This document shows, one piece after another, positions 12,224-28,549 of a stretch of 50,499 nucleotides of DNA. A program made the translations under genes and the position numbers. Under the pieces are notes generated by a model. That model searched no databases, was not told the DNA's origin, and saw only the letters and a list, made by a program, of their open reading frames with translations. The stretch covers positions 1 to 50,499 of the forward strand of contig JAYMSP010000466.1 of NCBI GenBank assembly GCA_036897095.1, read 5' to 3'. The first letter of the stretch is position 1. Each line of letters begins with the position of its first letter. The stretch comes from Plantago elongata (Eukaryota > Streptophyta > Magnoliopsida > Lamiales > Plantaginaceae).

Positions 12224-12231
12224 TATATATA
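12224..12231 (-). promoter_or_regulatory. TATA box of ERF copy 2
   Basis: TATATATA on the minus strand followed by CCCACTCC, about 76 bp upstream of the ATG at 12148. The position and the following ACCCAC match the TATA box of copy 1. Confidence 0.7.
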
Positions 12232-12259
12232 GGAGGAGTGGAGTAGGAGTTTGTGACAC

Positions 12260-13245
12260 ATGGCGGTACGGATTTGAAAATTTGATACGTGGAATAAAGG
12301 AGTGTGTATCAGTGTATGTTGTGCATAAAATTGGGTTGCATTTGGATGTCGATCGATTTCGATCTTGGGCTATTTTTTGACAATTTGTATGGGCTAATTC
12401 TATTAAGGAATTTTAACAATATGGTAAAATGTAAGAGCCATCTTAATTTGCCAGCCAATTTATACAATAATTGTCAAGCATTGGAGTGCAACGAGTAAAA
12501 TTTGGGGAGCTAAAGTATTTATGCTTATCGGAAGGGAATTAGTTTGATTTTGTTAGATACAAAATTAATATGCAATATAGAGTCATGATTGATTGTCGAT
12601 TTTCACCTATTTAGATATTACCGTGTGCAATTCAAGTTAGAGAAATTTGATCAGATTATAGAAATAATTTAGATAGATTTAGTGATTATATTAAAATTAG
12701 TAAATGTAATACGGAATAGCTGAGAAGTTTTGCAAAAGTTCGAGTATACTATTGTCCCTCTTCTCTCGACACCATGCTACTCCAGATTAGGGGCGGGTTG
12801 AGTCTTTCGCGCCTAGGAGCAAGACTCCACAACTTATCTGTTGGCCACCAAAGAAGCCCCAAGAGATGTCACCCAAACACTTTCGAATAGATCCATAGAG
12901 CCACTTTTAGATGGAGACGTTTTCGGTATGACTTAATTAAAACTGTCAAGTGGAATAGATAAAAGAATGCAATGCACGTGATTGTTATTATAACGCTTCG
13001 TTCATCACCTATAAAAACAAGTATAAAACCTGCCGCAGAATGCCATGTTGGCTAGAAGACATACAGAGATACATTACGATTTACACTATTTTTAATATTT
13101 AAACTGTAAATTAAAATGAGTTAAATTAATGTTTAATAAAATCGAATCAATTAAATTATATTCTATTCATCTGAATATAATTAAATTGAACATAATAAAT
13201 CTGAATTAAATGTACCGTCCTTCAACAAAATATTTAACTCATTAA
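12260..13245. other. Upstream region of ERF copy 2
   Basis: Likely promoter of the minus-strand ERF gene. Beyond the TATA box I see no site that I can assign. No gene. Confidence 0.5.
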
Positions 13246-13392
13246 CGGGCTGATTGGTCAGGCATTTAAATGCTTTCATTCGACTTGATGAACAGTGATT
13301 TGGTCTAAAATACACTTCAAATACTCCATTTCAATTCCATTTCAAATATAAATTCATCAAAATTCAATTCAATTCAAATGGTCATTTGTTGC
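13246..13392. mobile_element. Tourist-like MITE, copy B (right end decayed)
   Basis: The left end CGGGCTGATTGG and the interior TTTGGTCTAAAATACACTTC match the other copies. The left flank is TAA (13243-13245). The right terminus, which should read CCAATCAGCCCC, has decayed to about TTTGTTGC before TTAATG, so this end is approximate. Confidence 0.65.
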
Positions 13393-13675
13393 TTAATGAA
13401 TTATCATTTGTAAAACATATATTCAATCATAAAGTCATGTCGCCTTAAATCGAAATGTGTACCACAGTACCAGGAGCCGATATAATTAATATGTACGGGA
13501 TAAGGCATATTGCACGTGGAAGGTCACTAACAATAGGAAGGAATATAGAAATACAATAAATTAAACTCCTCTGTTGATGATAACATAACACAATATTTTT
13601 CTCTAATATTTTTGTGGATGGTATATTCTTGTGATTGGCTGGGAGTGTGACGTCTAAGATTTATTAGACATATCG

Positions 13676-13903
13676 AAAAGGATAATCGGAAAAACCGGAA
13701 GCGGCGGAATTAACTCATCATAAATCGTAAAATGGCTGCGTTATGGTCCGTTTCTGTCTCATGCTATCAGTTCGCTCGGTGGGATTTATCCAATAAGGTG
13801 ATGACACGTAGGATGTCATGGCGTACGTGTTGGCAATACATGGTAGAGTAGCCCGCAAGGTCTTCTAAATCTAAAACCAGTGGTTTTGAATGACACCATC
13901 ACT
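13676..13903. repeat. Non-coding block duplicated at the ERF pair, copy B
   Basis: Homologous to 10577-10800 with nearly the same internal spacing. It lies about 1.5 kb upstream of the ERF copy 2 start codon. It ends with the palindrome AAAACCAGTGGTTTT (13873-13887). Copy A has AAAACCACTGGTTTT, so the central base differs while both arms are intact. Confidence 0.75.
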
Positions 13904-14028
13904 GTCTATTTTGGATTGTTCTTAATTATACAATTTTTTAGAGTTTGTCTATATTGTTTGTCTAAAATACCTCAATTCTATTCCGTATCAATTTCATCAT
14001 TTCAATTTAAAATTTCTATACTATACAC

Positions 14029-14878
14029 CAGGCCCGGTCCAGGTCCAACCTAGGGAGCCAACCGTACAGAGCCTCTAATTTTTTGGGCCCTCTAGGCCTG
14101 GCCAAGCCCATATACATATGAAAAAATAAAATAAGATTTAATACTATAGAAGAAAAAGAAGACACGGAAGAAGACCATAAATTGAAATGATGAAAAGCTA
14201 CGCCGAGCCCGGTCCAATCTATTTGAATGTACATTTTTCAATTCAAATCGATTTTTATAACCATGATTCTTCCTCTTTCTTCATTCCTTCTCTCTTCTTC
14301 ATTCTTCCTCTTTCTTTTCAAAATCTACTAAGTTTTACCACTAACTCTCAAACTAATTCTCCTATTTCCTAGCATAATGTCGTTGGTTAGTAATTGACTA
14401 GATTTTTCATTCTCCTTCCTCTCTTCAATGACTATAAATAGGATGTTTAAGCCTCATTTTTCCAATTCAAACCATATTCTATTAAGATTTTAATTTTTAC
14501 AATTGAGTCCTATATACCAGCACACAATATACGATTCAATAATTTCATCTCTTCGAACATCTATTGACTGTCCAACGGGGTTTGTCGAACTGTTCAAAGA
14601 AAAGTAGTTTTTTTTCATTTATGCAGTTCTGCTTTGATTTTGTTTCTTTGAAATTTTGGATTTAGGATTCAATTCTAATTTATTTTTGATTTTTAGGCAA
14701 GTTCGATTGGAATTTATTCAGAATCCGGATTTTAGAGATCATTTGAGGACTGATTGAGCTGCTCACTGAGTTAACACTTGTCCAGTTAAATCTGCTATAT
14801 TTAAAAAAATATTTTGTTAATACATGGGACTCGTTTTAAATTTTCGCACAGGCCTCTCGAATCAATGGGTCGGCCCTG
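14029..14878. mobile_element. Non-autonomous hAT transposon
   Basis: An 850-bp element with ends CAGGCCCGGTCC and GGGTCGGCCCTG, of the CAGGGCCGGCCC type found on plant hAT elements that carry TTF-type zinc-finger transposases. It is flanked by CTATACAC (14021-14028) and TTATACAC (14879-14886), an 8-bp target duplication with one mismatch, as expected for hAT. The interior has no transposase frame. The subterminal stretch at 14695-14790 resembles non-coding sequence I associate with these elements (from memory). A deletion derivative. Confidence 0.8.
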
Positions 14879-14886
14879 TTATACAC

Positions 14887-16577
14887 ATAAACTATGCTGT
14901 CAATTTTTATAATTTGTAAACTTATCCTTATTCTTGTGGAAAAAAAAAAGCCATCCTTATTCTCTTAACTGAATACTACTTTCGTTTCAATAAGAGTTTC
15001 TCAGCTCTTTACTTTCACTCCAACTAAGACAATTTTAATAAAAATTAGTTTGTAATAAAAATTATATTGATTAAATTGTAGTATTAGATTTTTGCAAGTA
15101 CCAAAAAGGTTATAGTTATTTAAACTTGAAAAATCACTATTAAACTATAACAAACAAATGGGAACTTGTCACGCGCGTGAACGAAAACCATTGAAATAAA
15201 CATGAGTGAAGAGGGGAATGATTTGATCATAGTGATTGGAAAGCTAGGGAATTGAGTTTTCTGCAGATTGAGTCTGCTTGCATTGATGCTTATGCTTATG
15301 CAAATTTGGCTTTATGATTTGCTTATGCCCTAACTACGATTGTGATCTCCCTTTGTTAAACCTTTTATATAAAAAGCTGTATTTTAATGGGTTCTGCTAT
15401 CAAGATTTACTATGACGACATCCACTATCACATGTATCAGTATCACCATTGCTACATGCAATTGCAAGTTTCAACTTTCAAATGCCTGAACCACTCGATA
15501 ATTCTCAATGCATCCCAATATCTGACCAATCTAGAGTCAGACACAGCTCGTAAAGGATGTAACGACAGGAAAGACCATGTTCTTTCTTCCTGGTGCACTC
15601 GGTTTCTTCAAAACATTAGATTCAACTTATAAAATGGACATCGTGACATCCTTTACGAGGAGCTGGTGTTATATCTTTACTTGCGCTGTCAATACTGGAC
15701 ATAAGATGGGAAGGCCAATGTTCTTCCTGTCTACACACAGTTTTCACCTGAATAGACTCATAGAATGTTCATCCTGGTACAAAACCAAATTACATTCAGA
15801 AGATGCAATCAAAATAACATGGACATCATAGCTCCGTCAATACTGTTTCTCCAACTCTTAGCCATCTATCAACTTAAAGCATAATCACCTAAGCAAACAG
15901 GATTATATATATCCAAATTAAGATCATAAACATATGATTGGTATAGAAAACAGGCGCACATCATCCAAACTCTATCACATAAAACAGTGTTGGAATTAGG
16001 TCACACTGAAACGAGCACATGGCACGGGAAGGAAAGCACAGATGACCATGCTCACCGTGGTATACAGCTGACAGAACCATACTAACCCTACCACAAGCAC
16101 CGTTTCTGGACAAGCAAATGTCTTCACGGAGTTAGAAATAATCATCAGAAGAACAAAAACTTGAGTTCTACCTAAAACACACTCCTTCATGGAGAAGTAG
16201 AGATCAGATGATCGAAAGAGCCAAAGTTCAGATAAGAAAGCACAATCGAACTTTCTACCACCAGGTAGATCTAAATAGGGGGTAAAATGAAACAGAATAA
16301 TATAAAATTAAGGGGAAAAGAAAAAGAGCAATCAACTCAAACAAATGCAACATCATTATTGTGTGATCTATGCAACATCATTCACATTGCCAATTCTCGT
16401 GAAGCATTTTCACAAATTATCAAAGCGGTAAGAGCTCAGAGAACCGACAGTCAATAAACTAGCCCTCGAATAAAGCAAACAACAAGATGAAGCTCAACAT
16501 TAGTAGTTAGCAATGTAAGTGATAGTATGGAAAAAATCGCTCTCTATAAATTATATTTTCAATAATAAGACAGAAGC
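14887..16577. other. Intergenic stretch downstream of frataxin
   Basis: No gene recognised. 15511-15635 is a diverged copy of 18682-18795. 15547-15560 (CTCGTAAAGGATGT) is the exact reverse complement of 15646-15659, a small inverted repeat. The part next to 16578 is the 3' flank of frataxin. Confidence 0.5.
15511..15635. repeat. Dispersed repeat, copy 1 (downstream of frataxin)
   Basis: Shares CCCAATATCT.ACCAAT, ACACAGCT, AAAGGATGTAAC, AAAGACCATGT and TTCTTCAAA.CATTAGA, in the same order, with 18682-18795. The two copies lie on either side of the frataxin gene in the same orientation. Family unknown. Confidence 0.55.
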
Positions 16578-18547
16578 TCAAGAAAGATTAACAGGTTCCC
16601 CGTATAGCTGTTCCAACTCAGTTTCCAAGACTTTAATCAATTCATCTTTAGTTCGTCTATAAATCCATGCTTGAGCATTTAGATCCCAATCAAATCTGGA
16701 TGGCCCACTGCAAAAGCGAAAATGAGAGTTAGAAAACAGATGAAATGCATATTAGTGATAGCCACCATAAAACAAACTAGGAAAATGGTTTTATTAATTG
16801 TTTGGCACTGGAGGGATAAAGATATGATCTGGGAGAAACTCAAGATGAATTATTTTATGTTTTATTTGTAATTTTATACCCAAAATATGTAAATAATAAG
16901 ATGTTTATGTCCTAATTTTAGTCCAGAGCAATGACACGTCATATTTCTAGCTCGGTTACAGTACCCTCTGAGAAGATTAATAGTTGAGTACTTGTTTATT
17001 TATGATAAAAAGAAAGTTGAGTATCTTTTGTGATAAGAATTAAAATTGTTGAGGTTTATCTCAATACTATTTGAAAGCATATACATTTTTGTGAAAGCCT
17101 CCAGCGCAGTACACTCTTCTAACCATATACAGCAGGCTAGCATACAATCAACTCCCCTAAAAAAAACTAACTCGGAGTCGGGAGTACTACCAGTCCAAGT
17201 AGGGTCCGTATTATTAAGAATACATGCACTCCATCAACTACTATAAGTTATAGAAAGATAGTGCTTACACATGTTATAAAACCAAAACAAAGACCAAAGG
17301 AACTTTTACCCCAATAATGCAGAGAAGATAGCTACTAAGAAGAGTGCCTAGAATCATTACCTAACTGGAGATGACATCCAAATCTGTCTGTTTGGTGTTT
17401 GCTTGTTTATCACATAAGTTCCAGAATCCCCTAGCTTCAACGTTAACACCTCATTCTGCAAACAAAACCCATGGCAATATTACAATTTGGAAATAATATG
17501 TCAACAACAAAGAACTCTCATCACTCAATACCTATCAATCTATCTTACCCCATAGTCAACATCATAACCCTCGATCTCCACTGAGTCACCATATTCCTAT
17601 CACACATGAAGAAAAAAATCATGTCAGTATGAAATTAAAATGGTACCAAGACGATTGGTGCATGGATGGAAACGACGAGGGTTCCGTGGACATGAGTGAT
17701 AGTATAACTTAACGTCACATTATTCAAATAAAAAACTGAATGCAGCACAATCTTGCTCTTCCTTTAAAATTTGGAGCTTCAATATCTTCAAAGAACACTA
17801 AGAAGCAAGGAAATTAGATTATAAATGATATTTGAAATTGAAAGTGATTAAAGAAAAAGATGGACAAATTATGAAGTTATTATTATTCTTCAACTGTTCA
17901 CTAGTATAGGTCGAACATGACAAGCTGAGACTGCTTGATCGTACACTATTGTTAGGATATTTATACATCTTAGTCAGTTTACTTGTAATCGTGTATGTAA
18001 TCTGCAATCATCTCTATTACCCTTATGCATCACAGATGGCAGTTGGAAGCATCTATAATGAGAGGAAACAACAGGAGTCCATAATCACTAACCTCGAGCT
18101 TCTCAAGGAGATGGTGGATAGTGGAATTAGCCAACCTTTGGTACTCATCTTCTTGCAGCACCGAGCTGCATAGAACATGAGTCAATGCACGAACCAACTC
18201 TATTTCAATTGTAAACATATCATATACTCACAAAAAAAAGTGAATCATTCAAAATGAAGAACTTATCTTCTTGGACCTAAATGACATAGTAGTAAATAAC
18301 AGGGTGAGAGATGAGAAAGTCACCGGTGGTCTATTGCGGCAGGGGCTGGTGGCTCCTCGCCCAGAGAAGAGAGACCTCGGTAAGAGATGAACTTGGAGAG
18401 CAGCGATGGAGGAGAATCATAAGTTCGTTCAAAATTACTAGGAACGGTAGATACAGAGGAAGTCAGGGGTGTATTAGCAGCACAGAATGGTGACAGGGGC
18501 TTGAGAGTTTTCAGTAGTAGAGTTGTCCTCAGTGAACGAGAAGCCAT
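16578..18547 (-). CDS. Frataxin, mitochondrial (FH)
   Basis: Five coding exons: 18547-18324, 18165-18093, 17596-17549, 17455-17361 and 16707-16578. All introns are GT-AG and they join in frame to a 189-aa protein, the usual length for plant frataxin. The N-terminus ([19 protein letters not shown], rich in Arg, Ser and Leu, no acidic residues) is a mitochondrial presequence. The frataxin domain starts near residue 77. It shows the acidic first helix ([19 protein letters not shown]) followed by [12 protein letters not shown], then the sheet with [33 protein letters not shown] and the C-terminal helix ending YGEPVNLS. Frataxin binds iron and activates cysteine desulfurase in mitochondrial Fe-S cluster assembly. 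All conserved blocks are intact, so the gene looks functional. Confidence 0.96.
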
Positions 18548-20081
18548 TCTCGTGATACCCAGTAGGCAGTCTTAAATGTTTAAGCCCCTATGTCAAATTT
18601 CAAAATTAAACCCCAAAATATATAAAACAAACAGCCAATGGAAACATTGGAATTATTTCGCTATGCTTTATAAAGATTTGAATGGTCCCAATATCTAACC
18701 AATGGAAACACAGCTAAAAAAGGATGTAACTATGAAAAAGACCATGTCCATCGTGCTAAGTCAATTCTTCAAATCATTAGAGTTCAGAATAATAAACTTC
18801 CATATTCTATATCACTCTGATATAGAAAATTGTAAGGCAGGATTAGAATACAATGGATTCATTTATAGCTTTTTTAGCGTCTCTTTTTCTTTTTCTTGAA
18901 AAAGAAGAAAAATGAAAGTTTTTATATGCTTGAGATTGTGAAGGTATATGCCATAATGGGGGTACATGAGATATCAGTTCTCAATACCAATCTAACTGCA
19001 GCTCCGAATGGCAAGCACACAAAATTAGCACACCTCTATCCTCCAGTTCGGAAAGTACAGTTCAAAACTAAGTGCTACACTTACCAAGTCATACATGCTA
19101 CCTTTAGTGTAGTAGTGTAAGCTCAGGTGACAATTCATGAAAGGAAAAAAAATTCACACATCTTAATCTATTCAATGCTACAGAAGATAGTAACTCATTA
19201 TTTCTCATCAATTAGTAGCACTAAAAAATAATATAGGGAACTAATGCGATTCCTGATCAATGTAATTCTTGGTGTAAGCTTGGGATGCACAACTACAAAA
19301 GATTTGTAGTTCTTGAGAACTATGACCAGAATGCCCAGAATATAACACAGATTAAGACATCTTCTGAGATGCTAAAAAATTAAGTCTCTGCTGAAGATGA
19401 AATAACACTATACATAAGAAACTCACAGTAATACAGTTCCAGAATAAATACAATAGGCAAGTCATTGATGAAACTATTCAGACATTCACACGATTCTACT
19501 CCAATTACAAATACAATATGAGATATAGAATCCCAAGCGTTGCTGAAAGTTAAAATAATTTTGAGCTGAACATATAAACAAACACTTGGTGTGCAACTAA
19601 AAAAGCCAAGAAATGATGGGCGTTAGGTTAGTCGATTGAGATGGTGCGATCGAGTTGGAAATTTACGCGTGACTGTGTGCCGTTGTATACCCGATGCTAT
19701 TTGATTACGCATACATTTGGTTTTAGCAATTGAACCGATGCTATATCTTCGAAGTTCTTGGCTTCTTGCTTTTGAAAGTTATGTGAAGTGATTCATTTAT
19801 AAGTATTGTGGGAAATTTGAAGAACCCACCTTCTAAATTGCGAAGAAAATTAAATTTGAAAAATTAAATAACAAAGAATAATATATTTAATTAAAAATAT
19901 CTTATAATCAAATTGAAATAAAATACACTTAGAAATATATCTACCTTCATTTTTAATGACATTTCAATCATTTCATAATTTAAGTTGTGTAAATATATCT
20001 TAAAATGCGCTTTTATTATCCTCCTAAGAAGCATAGAGTGTTTCGTAATACATGATAAATACTTATTCGAAAATCTACTAA
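18548..20081. other. Upstream region of frataxin
   Basis: Contains the promoter of the minus-strand frataxin gene and the dispersed repeat at 18682-18795. Frames at 18702-19120 and 19891-20208 are short and match nothing known. No gene supported. Confidence 0.5.
18682..18795. repeat. Dispersed repeat, copy 2 (upstream of frataxin)
   Basis: Partner of 15511-15635, in the same orientation, starting about 135 bp upstream of the frataxin ATG. It has small deletions relative to copy 1. Confidence 0.55.
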
Positions 20082-20240
20082 GGGGCTGATTGTCATGGCA
20101 TTTAAATCGCTCCATTTGACTAGATGAACAATAGTTTGGCCTAAAATATACTTCAAATACATCATTCCAATTACATTCCAAACACAATTTTACCGAAATT
20201 CCATCCAAATGGTCATTTGAGTGTCATGTCAATCAGCCCC
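20082..20240 (+). mobile_element. Tourist-like MITE, copy C (159 bp)
   Basis: GGGGCTGATTG at the left and CAATCAGCCCC at the right are perfect 11-bp inverted termini. TAA flanks both ends (20079-20081 and 20241-20243). The copy at 48162-48320 has the same length in reverse orientation. Confidence 0.88.
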
Positions 20241-20700
20241 TAAATAATATTTTTGTTGGTAAACATTTAAAAAATACACCATCAAATATATGCAGCTTTA
20301 CACGTGTATTTTAATTAAATAAATCACGCTTCCTACTAATTAGTTCCTAAAAAATGTGGGTTGGTTCGGTACCGATTTCAGAACCAATTTAGATACATGC
20401 ATTTCTGGGGATTTAACGGGTTTAATAGTATTCAGTTACCAAAATACCTAACTGACTAACTAAGGTTAAAGATTTATGTGGCTGAGTGCGCAAACAAGTT
20501 ACATCAACTTTTTCTTTATATTTTTCTTTTAAAAAAAAGGTTTCCTTTTATATTATTAATCTTATAATAAAAAATGAATTAGGATCAAAATTATCGAATA
20601 ATTTACCCAACAACGCACGAAGCCCAATCATAAACATGTAACAAAACCGGATTCCATAAAATTATTTTGAAACCCATGTAAAGCCTAGCCCATTTTCAAT

Positions 20701-21499
20701 CCTGTCAGAAACTCACGCTCAACCGAACTCCGACTCACCCTCAGCGCCACCGTCGCCGGCCGAACAATCTAGACTTCACGTCTTCACGTTAAACCCTCCA
20801 GTCCTCAACTGACCGACTTTCGAAGGTACTCTCTATGTTTTAAACAATTCAGCTTTCTGTCTGTTGGATTAAGTATGATTCCATTTTAAGCGTATTACTG
20901 TTTGATGAAATGTGTCAAAGGGAATCTTATTAACTTTGAAATAAGATATCCTGTATTGCTTCTGTTGATTAGGCTAGTTCTATATTCAATTTGAAATAAA
21001 GTGTCTGTTTTCTACTCAAGTTAGTGTGTTTTTTAGTCGTAAAGAGTCTGGGAGGAGTTAACACTATGAGCTAATTATAGGCTTGGTTGAGTCCTCTTTT
21101 TTCTCTTCTATTAAATTATTGATTTGGAAGTAATAAAATAGTGTTATTTTTCCAATTCAGTTTATATTGGCTATTTTACTTAGATATAGTGTTATGTTTT
21201 CTATATGTTTTCCAATTCAATTTGTATTGGCTATTTAGTAAATTAGTATTTGCAAATACTCCAAATAATCAATTTCACCAACTGATATACTCATATACTC
21301 AATGTTGTTCAATTTCTCCAACTGATCTATTCTGTAGCTTGTCTTAAGCAATTTAACATTTAAAAAAAAGATACACCTAACCAATATAGTATCAAGCGGA
21401 CTAAACTGCCAAACTTAAGGTTCTGTTCTTTATCTGATTTGAGCACACTCCGTTGCAACATCACTTCAAGGTGGATGGGTGCACATCACTTTAAGGTGG
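20701..21499 (+). other. Probable 5' leader and leader intron of the helicase locus
   Basis: Around 20701-20826 the base composition becomes C-rich and exon-like, ending at TCGAAG|GTACTC, a plausible donor. A plausible acceptor (ACTTCAAG) lies near 21470, just before the start region. The 25-bp tandem duplication at 21458-21504 overlaps the start codon. A retained leader intron means the locus arose by DNA duplication or decay in place, not from a processed mRNA. Confidence 0.45.

Positions 21500-21504
<5 letters not shown>
21458..21504 (+). repeat. 25-bp tandem duplication over the helicase start
   Basis: ACATCACTTCAAGGTGGATGGG (21458-21479) recurs as ACATCACTTTAAGGTGGATGGG (21483-21504). 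The period is 25 bp, not a multiple of three. The first copy adds an ATG at 21475 that is out of frame with the conserved MGTERKR start at 21500. Confidence 0.85.
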
Positions 21505-25948
<4,444 letters not shown>

Positions 25949-27753
25949 AACTCCACATCTAACTAAAATGAGCAATTTCTCTCGTGTTTTATTGCTAGTG
26001 AAATGCACTGTCAGTCTGTCACTGTGTACACCCATATTTCTATTTTTTTGTGTCAACAACATTTATGATTTATCTGTGCCCCCTTGCCTATAATAATGTC
26101 AGGAGCTGATAGCCTGATACTGAGTGGTTTACGCTTTACTCTGTCAATTGGCTGCTTGGAAATGGTATGCTGATTTACAAGTCGGAGCCAGTTAGATTGG
26201 TAATATGCTGAACTTTCTCAATCCATTGAATGATCTTTGGTTTCACGAAAGAGTTTTCGTGTAGAATTACTATTTAGTAAGACGCATCTAGATGAGAAGT
26301 GCATGTGGAGATCTTTCAGGACATGGCGTCCATAATATGGATTTTTTTACCCTGGTTGCCCGAGTGATTGAATAAAACAGTCAGTTGAACATGTCCTGTC
26401 CTGCGTTTGGTAAAAGATATGCTTCCCTTTCACATTATCTAAATGTCAAGGTTGATTGCAAGTCAATGTTTTCTAAGTAATTCCATGAAGATAAATCTCA
26501 ACCAAGTCAGCCTCTTTGCACTTGAATGAAAGGAGCAGGCTAACAAGTTTGACTATTCTGCAATTGAAACATCGAGATTTGGCCGGTATAATTTGAGTAA
26601 CTTACAGGCAACGGCATAATAACCGGCAGGGATGGACTTAGAGCCCAGAATGTTCATTCACAAAGGGCCTAAGGTTTCGAGGTTTTCTTTCACTGGTATC
26701 TGTTTTATGCGACTAATTCAGCTGAACAATATCGAATTCTTCGACTCTTCCAACGTTATTTTTTTTATATCTGAGCACAAGTTTTGAGGTTTTTGAATTC
26801 AAAATATAATTCATGTAGAATATTTAAAACACAGGATAAAATTGACAAAAAAATTAATTTATAATTTCACTTCGAACAACTACCGAAGTGATACGTTTTA
26901 AAAAGTGCTAGTAATATGCAATTTTGGGGTAGCTTCCCAAAACTAATTTACCAAATGTTGCATTTATGTTGCTCAACTCAGGTTGAATTTAATGCTAAAA
27001 ATGTGTTTGTCTCATTTGAAACATAAACTTTAGTTGCGTCATTATTAATAAACTTTAAATTCCAGTGCAAGTCGAGTTAGTTAAATTTTACCGAATAAAC
27101 AATTTTTTGAGGATGGAGAAATGATGAAATACCAAACTATGCGGACCTATGCTGCCATTCCTAGTGGTATGCTACTTATATATGTAGCTGTGGAAAAAGA
27201 TCAGATTTACAAAATCAACTTCAAATAATATCCAAGTTGTTTGTCCAGTTATTAATTATATATTGCTTCAATGTTTCGGATTTAGCTTTTCGATAATGGT
27301 ATTTCACAAAACACCTTTATTTCTGGGACCATGCTTATTAAATCCAACGACAACATTACAACATTTTAAATTCAGAAATTGAAGTCCAAAAATGTACTCC
27401 AAATAACAGGAAAGCCACCAGGAAAATACTTAAACACAGGAAGAAATTGACGAAAGAACCCTCACACATTTTCTATGAGGAATTTTATTTTACTCCAATT
27501 AACCCACTTTTCGCTTACCCTTCTATTCAAATTAAAATTATTACGAGGGACTGAGGGAGTATCTACATCCAAGTATCCAACTTCCATTTAGATCATTTAT
27601 AAAATGCTTGGATTCTTCATCATTCGAAATTCAAGATCAAATTCAATTTTGATCATATATTTAACTTTTCAAATTACAATAAAGAAATTTTAAAGTCTTC
27701 ATTTTTCATATTTTTATCCAGCTTATTCTATAATTCAAAGAAATAATTTTATA
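25949..27753. other. 3' flank of the helicase pseudogene
   Basis: No gene. The first few hundred bases probably were the helicase 3' UTR. Nothing else recognised. 27493-27570 has weak CTCC/GGAG ends near its borders but no clear element. Confidence 0.5.
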
Positions 27754-27943
27754 CTCCTTCCGTCCCAAATTGAAAGTCTCACATCTTTAAATAGAAAATC
27801 TTTCTCCTACTTTACACATTATCTTTCATACTTTATTTACTATTTCTCTTACTTTATTCAATCTCATTCATACTTTATTACCTTATTTTCTACTTGATTA
27901 ATTTTTTCTTAAAATTTATATCGGGTCCCCCGAACGGAGTGAG
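27754..27943. mobile_element. Stowaway-like MITE (190 bp)
   Basis: The left end CTCCTTCCGTCCC and right end CGAACGGAGTGAG are imperfect inverted repeats of the Stowaway CTCCCTCCGTCC type. TA flanks both ends (27752-27753 and 27944-27945). Pyrimidine-rich AT-rich interior, no coding capacity. Confidence 0.75.
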
Positions 27944-28222
27944 TAATTGAAACTCCAAACTTCCATTCTGAAATCGAGTTTAGATGATCCGATTTTGGAG
28001 CCATGAGAGCTGCATTTTCAAAGAAAAATTAATTTCCTTTTGTATCAAAGAAGGCGATAATGAATCATGAAACGTGAAAAAATATCAAACCATTGGAATT
28101 TCTTTATTATTACATAAAACTTCCTGCAAGTAACTGTAGTAAATTCAAACACTAAATTTAAATAAAAGTGAAAAATAAAGAGCAATTTCCAACTTACAAA
28201 CAATTCAAAATACCGGCACTTA

Positions 28223-28549
28223 TGAAATAAAGAGAGAGGAGAGCATGGTGTAGAGGTAAAATAGGGAGAATGGGGAGTTCATTCTTCCTTGTATACTGTA
28301 TATAAGTTGTGTTATGTATGTACAAATTTGTTTTGGAATGACTAAAGGGTGACTCGAACCCCGACCTATTGGTTGAAGGTGAAGCGTCATAATGAGAGTA
28401 CAAATAAGAGTATTTATACAAGAGTAAAAGTGGATCAAGGGCCTAAGAGTATATGAATAGACATACACTAACTAATATTAACCATTAACACCGTTAAACT
28501 CCTTAATCATCCACTAACTAGTACAACTAATGTACATTTATTCATAACA
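28223..28549 (-). repeat. 3' LTR of the copia element (327 bp, carries a SINE)
   Basis: Matches the right LTR (31634-31894), for example GGGAGTTCATTCTTCCTTGTATA, CAAGAGTAAA and ACTAATGTACATTTATTCATAACA at the two ends and centre. It is longer because of the ~70-bp insertion at 28328-28397. Confidence 0.82.
28328..28397 (-). mobile_element. 5'-truncated tRNA-derived SINE inside the LTR
   Basis: This stretch is absent from the right LTR. On the minus strand it reads ACGCTTCACCTTCAACCAAT, then AGGTCGGGGTTCGAGTCACC, with a pol III B-box-like GGTTCGAGTC, and ends in an A-rich tail (CCAAAACAA). GTACAAAT lies on both sides (28320-28327 and 28398-28405), an 8-bp target duplication. The same sequence type lies in NSL1 intron 1 (32857-32943). 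Confidence 0.65.

Noticed and set aside
12149..12259. 37-codon upstream extension of ERF copy 2
   Set aside because: No ATG, and the stretch contains the TATA box.
14968..15110. Third Stowaway-like element (TACTACTTTCGTTTC)
   Set aside because: Only one end resembles the consensus and no right end was found.
15547..15659. miRNA precursor from the 14-bp inverted repeat
   Set aside because: The arms are too short and the flanking sequence does not continue the stem.
27493..27572. Short Stowaway-like element ending GGGACTGAGGGAGTA
   Set aside because: The right end fits but the left end does not pair well, and the length of about 75 bp is atypical.
28345..28390. tRNA gene (B-box-like GGTTCGAGTC)
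   Set aside because: No acceptor stem, anticodon arm or A box. It is part of the SINE.
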